Origin: Sorghum bicolor
Taxonomy: Eukaryota > Streptophyta > Magnoliopsida > Poales > Poaceae
Direction: 5' to 3'
Assembly: GCF_000003195.3 (NCBI RefSeq)
Contig: NC_012875.2
Location: 16,156,248-16,220,247, forward strand
Length of the DNA: 64,000 bases
Each line of letters starts with the position of its first letter. Within the stretch, counting starts at the first letter, position 1. Below are positions 56,873 through 64,000 of the stretch, piece after piece. Below the pieces are notes generated by a model, which was not told the DNA's origin, did not search any database, and saw only the letters and a list, made by a program, of their open reading frames with translations. The translations under genes and the position numbers were made by a program.

Positions 56873-58828
56873 ATGGCACAAAAGACCTTGCAAGAATTCT
56901 CTGCTCCAAGCCTTGAGAACATTCCAACTGGTCCAAGATTTGCAGTAGAAGAAGGAATACCCGAGTTTGAGCTCAAGTCAAGCCTCATCAATTTGGTGCA
57001 AGCTACACAATTCAGTGGAAAGGCACATGAAGATGCTAGTGCACACTTGCAGAATTTCTTAGAGATTGGAAGCACAATCCGCATCAACGGAGTTGACAAA
57101 GACGTCATACTACTTCGCCTTTTTCCATTCTCACTAGAAGGGAAAGCGAGGAAGTGGTTCTACACTCATCAAGATAACATCAACAACTGGACGAACTTGT
57201 CAGATGCCTTTCTATCAAAGTTTTTCCCTATAGGCAAAACAACTGCCTTAAGAGGAAATATTGTTAGTTTCCAACAACAGAAGACAGAAGCCATTTCAGA
57301 AGCATGGGAGCGTTTTCAAGTATACATATCAAATTGTCCTCACCATGGAATGGCCACGTGGTTACTTATGCAGACCTTCTACCATGGATTAACACAGAAG
57401 GCTCGTGAGTGCCTAGATGCATCTGCTAAAGGATCATTCTTGGAGCTTACAACTGGAAAAGCAGAGATACTTTTGGATAAGATAGCAGAAAACTAAAGCT
57501 AGTTCCAAGATAAAGCTCAACAATGTCATCAAACTGAAGAAATACCAGAAGAAGTAAATGCATTATCAACTAAGATGGAAAATTTGCTCCATTGGATTGA
57601 CCAGAGGGCCAAGTTCAAAGAAGATCAAAGGGGCATTGAGACAGCATACAAATATCAACCAACTTCAAGTCAACCCAATAGCAAAGGTATGAATTCAGGT
57701 AATACTTTCAAGCAACTTTCATTAAAAGAGATAATTGCTCAACAAACCAAAATTAATGATGAAGTTAAACAAAGGCTAGATACAAATGAATCATCTCTGA
57801 AAGATATACACAATAAAATGAATTTTCTACTAACTGCCTTTGATGAGCAAAACACTCTTAATAAAAGGGTAGAGCTTAAATTAATAAAGATAGCTGCTGC
57901 ACTGCCTGTTGCTACTAACATTGAGCAGGTAAAGAATATAACTACTAGAGGAGGCAAAGCCACCAGAGATCCTCCATACCCAAAAGAGAAACAAAGAACT
58001 TCAGCACCAGTGCAACCAGCAGAGATAGAAGAAGAAAGCCCAGTTGAAGCAGAAGATCTGCTACAACCACCAAGATCTGGAGAAATGAGGAAAGATTTTT
58101 ACGACACCAACTATTTGCCATTTCCCAGAAGAAACAGAGGACTGCAGTCGGATGAGCAGTTTGGTAAGTTTGTAGAGGTCATTCAGAAATTATATGTCAA
58201 CATACCTCTGCTCGATGCCATACAGGTACCTACATATGCAAAGTACATCAGAGATATTCTTAACAAGAAGAGACCACTACCCACCACTGAGGTTATCAAG
58301 CTGACGGAAGAATGTAGTGCGGCCATCCTCAACAAATCACCAAAGAAGAAGGAAGATCCCGGATGTCCCACTATTGACTGCTCGATCGGAAACCAACACT
58401 TTAACAATGCACTTTGTGATCTCGGAGCAAGTGTCAGTGTGATGCCAGCATCAGTCTACAAAAAGCTTGATCACGCAACCTTAGAACCAACATCAATGTG
58501 CCTACAACTAGCGGATCAATCGGTTCGACACCCGTTGGGCATCGCCGAGAACATTCCAGTCAAGATCAGAGATTTCCTGGTGCCAGTAGATTTCGTAGTA
58601 CTGGACATGAGTCCTGACTCAAAAGTGTCCATCATTCTTGGAAGGCCATTTTTAAGCACTGCCAATGCCCACATTGATGTCGGGAAGGGAGAAATCAAGT
58701 TCAACATAAACGGTCAAGAAGAACACTTCACATTCAAACCCAGACCAGAGAGAGACTCTACAGTGAAAGAAGTTCATGAAGAACCACTGGAGACACCATC
58801 TCCGGAGGAAGGTAACTCAGAAGATTAA
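56873..58828 (+). pseudogene. Element B gag-protease, two adjacent stop codons
   Basis: One frame from ATG 56873 to 58828 (652 codons) with TAA at 57494-57496 and TAG at 57500-57502. Gag core: FSGKAHEDASAHLQNFLEI, LFPFSLEGKARKWFY, FLSKFFPIGKTTALRG and TFYHGLTQKAREC. After the stops comes a linker, then VKNITTRGGKATRDPPYP, LPFPRRN and the protease DLGASVSVMPASVYKKL (Asp-Leu-Gly-Ala active site near 58420) with ILGRPFLSTANAHIDV. Translation would stop at EEGNSED (58828), exactly after the protease. The family normally continues into RT; here it does not. Confidence 0.9.
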
Positions 58829-59719
58829 AAGATTTGGAGGTCCAGCTTGGGGGACCTAAAAATCCCAAACCCTCACCGAGAGGTAAATCGGTATTTATCC
58901 GCATTATTAATTTTCTCATATTTAAATTCTTGCATAATTAGTTCTTGCATTAGTCATACATTCATAGCATAATTATAATAATCAAAAAGCCCCATATAAA
59001 TAATATTCGTGGTGTGTAACAACCCATATTTATTAATTATTGTGGAGGCACAAAAATATTTTCCATTATCATTTTAATTAAGTTTCAATTTTCATAGATT
59101 TTTCCTGCATTATAATTAATTATATTAACCTTCTAGAAGCATGACCCACACTCCTTGGGTCCCACATGTCATACACTTCACCTCACATACATCCCATCAC
59201 ATAATTTCATCCACCAATATGTTTCCACTCACCTGACATCTTTCCACCGTCCAACCACCACCAACACAACATTATTTTGCTTAAAGATTAAGCAAAGGAG
59301 ATAGTGGAGAGAGGGCACCCAGGATGGGCATCACAAGTGGGCGCCCACCCACCTACCAAGGGCGCCCGCCCTGTCCCTCTTCCTCCTATAAATAGCCACA
59401 ATCTACCTCCATCTTCTTCACACAAACACTCCAGAAAACCACACAAGTTTCAGTTTCCCGAGAAGGAGCTCTTGTAGTGAAGAGAAGAGAGTAGAGAGAA
59501 AGAGAAGAGTGGAAGAGAAGGTTGGGAGAGTGTTTATCACCTAGCAAGTAGTGATCCCGCTGTCCAAGCGGAAGTAAAAGTTGTTTAGGGAGTTCTACCA
59601 AAATAGAAATTTGTCTTGAACGATTAACCCCTGGACTACTGACATTCCGGACAGCTGACCACTAACATTTTCTCTCACATTTTCCACTAGTGGTGTTTTT
59701 GCCAACTTTTGTTTGCAGG
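58829..59719 (+). promoter_or_regulatory. Element B internal promoter and leader for the extra ORF
   Basis: A PPT-like CAGCTTGGGGGACC (58849-58860 region) follows the gag-protease stop. Then come AT-rich DNA, GC 12-mers GGGCGCCCACCC (59339-59350) and GGGCGCCCGCCC (59360-59371) 21 bp apart, TATAAATA at 59387-59394, a purine-rich leader, and a TTTGTTTGCAG acceptor at about 59708-59718 just before ATG 59720. It may be a true promoter with a leader intron (donor not identified). Confidence 0.6.
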
Positions 59720-61276
59720 ATGTTTAAGAAGGTGAAGAATGCAGGGAAGGCTCTTAAGAACATTGGTACAAGGAGTTCATCCTGACACTCCTCACAGCCA
59801 TCAGAGATGAGCGTCGACCCGACACCCACACAAGCTCCATCATCTTCATCAGGTCAGCAAGTTAAGGTCCTTCTCAAGATAGGAGACCTAGGACTGAAGA
59901 CTCGAAGAGAGAAGGAAGTCTATCAGCAATTGAAGAATAAAGATTTCATTCATACCCCTACTCTCGATCCAATCCTACTACAAGAAACAGGTATGGACAC
60001 TGAATTTGACTTAATTTTTCAGATGATGGGTTGGACAAATTTTTGGAATATAACTGAGCTGGGTTCTCGTCTTCTCACCCTCGAATTTCTTTGCACTTTA
60101 CAATACTATGAGGGGGGAATTATTTTTCGGATGTTCAAATAGGAAATTATGTTGTCTTGGAGAGAGCTAAGCGACCATCTTGGTTTCTCTTCAAGATGCA
60201 TCCTGAACATTGACTCCGATTTACCCAACTTTGAGAGACACCAGTTTTGGAGGGAAATATCTAGAGATAATTTTTATAGTCTAGCCCGAACCAGTGACAT
60301 GGAACACCCCACTCTTAGGATGTTCCACAAATGGCTTGGATACAATCTTTTCTATCGTTACGATATTAGGAAAGTAAGAGTAGGAGATTTACAACTTTTA
60401 TATGCTGCTATTAGTAAAGTACCCACTTCACCTGTTACACTATTAGTTTCACATTGGCTTAGTATACCTAGTCTTCAGGGATCAGTAGGATGTACTTCAC
60501 TTATCACTCGTCTAGCCACTAATCTTCACTTACTAGAAAACTCATCGTTGGACTTCATAGATGAGTTAAGAATTTATCATGGCTATGACACATTTAGACA
60601 GGCTCGGATGATTAACAAAGAGGGGAATGTAATATATATGCTATATGATGATAAAGGCAAGATTCGGTTACCTAACCCGAACCTTGGCCTCTACGTTGTT
60701 CAAAACTTTTTGATTGAGATTGCAGTAACACCAGTAAACCAGAGAACTCCACAGCAAGTGGCATCTGAAAGGATGACTACTCACCGAGAACGAACCTGGT
60801 ATGGAGCTGACCCTGGACCAGAAGAAGCAGCGCACCTGCATTATTGCGATTACAACCCTCGAGTCCTTCGAGACCCATGGGTTCAACATGCGCAACCACA
60901 AGAGCCAACAGAGGAGACATGGCCGGAGAGCCAAGATCACCAGTGGATAAACCCGCCTTTTCATACGGGCAGGTACTCCACTGATCCATATGGAGCTTCA
61001 GGATCTAGACCTCCACCCCAATTTGATGCAGGACGATACTCCGATGCCTCCTACGCTTTCACGAATGACTACTACCAAGAGGCCGGTGCTTTCTTCACTC
61101 GTACCGACAATACCCTCCTCGACATCCAGAACACACAAGCAGAACATGGAAGACTCCTGGAAGAGCAACAAAAATGGAACCAGGACCATGCCGCTGCAGT
61201 ACAAGAGCTGAGACAAGATACAACAACAATGAACGACAACATCACAACCATGATGCGGTTCTGGAACATCGGGTAA
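59720..61276 (+). pseudogene. Element B extra ORF, ATHILA ORF-1-like protein
   Basis: One frame of 519 codons from ATG 59720 (MFKKVKNAGKALKNIGTRSS) with a TGA near 59783-59785 and a TAG at 60140-60142, ending at 61276. The block FWNITELGSRLLTLEFLCTLQY ... LSWRELSDHLGF matches the EFL-TL ... L-ELN--LGF pattern of the plant ATHILA ORF-1 family (recognised from memory of the family pattern). Further on are FERHQFWREIS, FHKWLGYNLFYR and a Gln/Asp-rich coiled-coil-like tail. No membrane segment is seen. The function of this family is unknown. Element A's ORF in the same place is not clearly homologous. Confidence 0.65.
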
Positions 61277-62819
61277 GACCGACGTCAACATCCAGCTTGG
61301 GGGAGTTCCTCCCCAATTTATCAAGTAAGTTTTTATTTGCTCTTCTTATTTATTCTATTCTTAGTATTTATTTATTTTATCTTAAAAGGAAAAACTTAGA
61401 AAACCAAATAAATATTTTCTTGCTTTAATTTACTGCATTCTATAAACGTGAAAACAAAATAAAAAGAGTGTGTAGATAAGTGTGCTTTATTTTCCGGCTA
61501 AGTTTAATCTCTAGAAAAATAAAAAGACCAAAAAAATGCATGATGGAAATGATGAACAGTTGCTCTGTTTGCTTACTTTTTAGTGCCTAGCTTCTATATT
61601 AGAGTTCTTCCAGGAATTACTAAAACTAAAATTACTATCTTTGGGAAGCATAAAATTAAAGTCTAGGTAAGCGAAAGGCATGATATAAAGTTGAGCTACT
61701 GTTTATCTTGTTCCTACTACACTAAGTTCTAGAGATTTATTTTGAAAACTTACAAATCACATGATGAGTTCCTAGCATACAAAACTACCTACCACAGCCA
61801 TACTTGCTATAACATCTTTTACTACACTTACATTGAGTTTGATCGAGCTGTGTAGACCCTTAGGAGCTTTTCATGTGGTTAAATTAAGATATTCACTTGC
61901 ACACATCTACTAAACTATCCATCACCATTCATTAAAATTGCTAAAAATATTATCACTCACTGTCCCGAATATTGTTATTCTCTCTCTCTAAAAAGATTCA
62001 ATGCAGAAGAGGCAAGGGTTATGCAAAAATATACGAGGAAATAAAAAGGGGCAAGTGCCCGGAACCTCGAAAAAGAAAGAAAAAGAGTGAGATGAGAGGT
62101 AAAAATGGACAAGTGTCCGAAGTAGAATTAGGGGTACAAAGATGCCCAGTCGAGCGAAAAAAATGGACAAGTGTCCGACAGTAGAATTAGGGGTATCTAC
62201 TACCCACCTGAAAAAAAAGAAAAAAAAGAAAAGAAAAAGATAGCCCATGTTCTCCCAAAGCAAAGATCAAAGAGGAGGATAGATAGCAATATGAGGAGCA
62301 ATGAGAACTAAGTTTTATTTATTTATCTTCACCATCACTATCATTTACTCCACCACACATGCACATCTTGATTTAATTATATGCTGAGTTCCTTTGGATC
62401 CATGGCTCGATTAGACAACATATGTATGAGCTGTTTTTTCACTCCTATGAGCTCCACTTAAATATTCCATTAGCTATAGGAAAGTGACATTATGATAAGG
62501 ATCCACAAATACTACATATAGAGAGACTTGAGAGAATCATTGCTGGGAACTCTGAGTTTTTTTTTGAAAACTTATGAAAAACTCTGGAACAAAGGTAAAG
62601 TATAGACAGGAGGGATAGTGCTTGACTTAACTATTTTGTCTTTCGATTACTTAAGATTTAAGTGCAGGTACTAAGCTCCATAACACTTCACTCTAATCTG
62701 GAAGAATTTTATGTAAAAGCATGTGTGCCTGTCAGGAAAGAAAACATCGAAGCAACTTCTGATTCGTCTAAGTTTAGCTATTTGCTCAGGGATGAGCAAA
62801 GGGTAAGCTTGGGGGAGTT
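61277..62819 (+). other. Element B 3' noncoding region: PPT-like copies and hairpins
   Basis: A PPT-like CCAGCTTGGGGGAG at about 61289-61302 follows the extra ORF, and the real tract TAAGCTTGGGGGAGT ends at 62819. Hairpins GGGCA-AG-TGCCC (62049-62060) and GGACA-AG-TGTCC (62107-62118, 62165-62176); the last two lie in 58-bp tandem units that continue GTAGAATTAGGGGTA. No gene. Confidence 0.8.
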
Positions 62820-64000
62820 TGTTGATGGTTCTTAAGTACTAAAATTAATAATCAAATAAACATGAAAAAGGATCAATATGAAACAAACATCTAGAATTAG
62901 GGTTTTATCTGACAGAATTCCACGAGCTTTGGTGTTTATCTATTTCTACAGGGGGTTATCAGAGAATATGGAGAGAAGGCCCACATGTCATGTTTACAAC
63001 GAGATAATTACGTGCCGCGCAATTTTCCTCAATCTAGAAGAGTCCAGAAGCCACGGGAACGAACGAGAGCACGATCGGGCTCGGGGGCAGGGCGGCCGCC
63101 CACCCCCCTTGGGCACCCGGCCAGGGTTAGAGTTGGATCGGGACTCTGCTTCGGGACTACGCTCCACCGACCTAAAGGATCAATCTAAACCATACAATCT
63201 ATGTCGGTTTGATCCAATGGCTCACGTTCACTTGAGGGGACTATAAAACCAGACCCCCTGGCCCCTGGAGGAGAAGAGGAGAAATCATTATTCAGAGGTA
63301 GCCATCAAAGTTAGGGTTTAGAGCTTCTCTCCCGCAGAGAATTAGAATTAGCTACTCCTTAATCCTTCAAGTTTAGAGGTTTGATTAGATAGCAATTAGA
63401 GAAGTAGAGCACTACGCTCTGGATTCGGATCTTCGGTAATAAAGATTGGTATTATTCATATCTTTCTCTAATTCTTTGTTCTAATTGCATTATGTCTCTA
63501 ATTATTATGTTCTTAGTTTGCTCTAGTTCTATATTTGATATAGTTCTAATTGATAATGAGTTTATGTATAAGTTTGCAAAGCGCTTAGCTCTTGACGCGA
63601 GGGAGTTAGGTGATAGATCACATGTGAGCGTGGTGCTTAGATGTTATTTATCTGCAAATGTATCCTATTGGCCGGGTCGTGTGGTAGTTCGCGATAGTGA
63701 CAGCTTCGTTGATTCTTATATATAGTCCACCCTCCGTTGATAGGACAGGCAGAACCGGTATTGTGGAGTAAGTCATGCGATGCTCTGATTTACTTTATCA
63801 ATGTTCCTTATACATGAATGAAGAGTCTTTTATGCTATACATGATCTTGTAGATAACTAGAGTAGATTATGACTTAGTAGTTAGTAGATAACTTAGAATC
63901 CATTCTCTAGCTAATCCGACATCACCTATATATATGAGGAGTAGTCTATTGTCTAATCGCTGTGTTATCTACCCATGAACTTATAATTCATTATCATTAT
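62820..64000 (+). repeat. Element B 3' LTR, cut by the window end
   Basis: It matches 55024 onward with few differences (for example TGATGG for TGACGG at the start, GGGCACCCGGCC in place of the second GC 12-mer at 63111). The LTR pair is young, though a little older-looking than that of A. Confidence 0.93.

Larger units (their letters stand above)
55024..64000 (+). mobile_element. Element B: Athila-type element lacking RT and integrase, runs off the window
   Basis: 5' LTR 55024-56537, PBS TGGCGCCGTTGTCGGGGA (56546-56563), gag-protease (56873-58828), extra ORF (59720-61276), long 3' noncoding part, polypurine tract TAAGCTTGGGGGAGT and start of the 3' LTR at 62820. There is no RT, RNase H or integrase between the protease and the extra ORF. 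It is therefore non-autonomous. It inserted in the D LTR. The right TSD cannot be seen. Confidence 0.9.

Overview
The window is plant nuclear DNA, almost certainly from a grass and probably a panicoid (sorghum/sugarcane/Miscanthus-like) genome. The evidence is a spliced plant-type nuclear gene set among nested LTR retrotransposons (Athila, Tat, chromovirus and Copia types), Stowaway, Harbinger-like and hAT-like MITEs, a grass-type Helitron end, and one 100-N assembly gap (2331-2430). I found no bacterial-style operon, CRISPR array, rRNA or tRNA gene.

Left part (1-5.8 kb): a decayed, spliced Ulp1-like (C48) peptidase ORF of a CACTA- or Mutator-type transposon, then AT-rich DNA with hairpins and MITEs. 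The only well supported host gene follows on the + strand: a 12-exon tRNA-dihydrouridine synthase (3486-25368, 430 codons plus stop). Every exon keeps frame and has GT/AG borders.

Intron 7 of that gene (5787-23253) is 17.5 kb because it holds a Russian-doll nest. A degenerate LTR element (E1, 5856-22189) contains a Ty3/gypsy chromovirus (E2, 8051-21134). E2 contains a minus-strand Ty1/copia element (E3, 9302-17132), whose right LTR contains a gypsy-type solo LTR (E4, 15178-16535). A Stowaway MITE lies in one LTR of E1 and a small hAT-like MITE in the RT gene of E2. Most target-site duplications (TSDs) can be read.

Middle (25.4-37.9 kb): intergenic DNA with a duplicated piece of the last host exon, MITEs, a 3.8-kb solo LTR that splits a MITE, a short Helitron, a 1.2-kb solo LTR, the left LTR and 3' part of another gypsy element (C), and a solo LTR of Tat type.

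Right part (37.9-64 kb): a Tat-lineage remnant carries a spliced plant-mobile-domain/coiled-coil gene antisense to its own gag and integrase remnants. It is split by a very young, nearly complete Athila-type element (A, 39217-48632, TSD GTCTC). Next come a decayed minus-strand LTR with noncoding interior (D) and a plus-strand Athila-type element (B, 55024 to beyond the window) that keeps gag-protease and an extra ORF but has no RT or integrase.

The most interesting signals are noncoding and shared between these retroelements: (i) paired GC-rich 12-mers about 21 bp apart near TATA boxes of LTRs and of internal promoters; (ii) hairpins with compensatory stem changes in the 3' regions of A and B; (iii) repeated polypurine-tract-like copies around the extra ORFs; (iv) a conserved stem-loop near the LTR 3' end; and (v) saturation of the Tat remnant with the hexamer TCGGCA/TGCCGA. 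All counts and alignments were made by eye.
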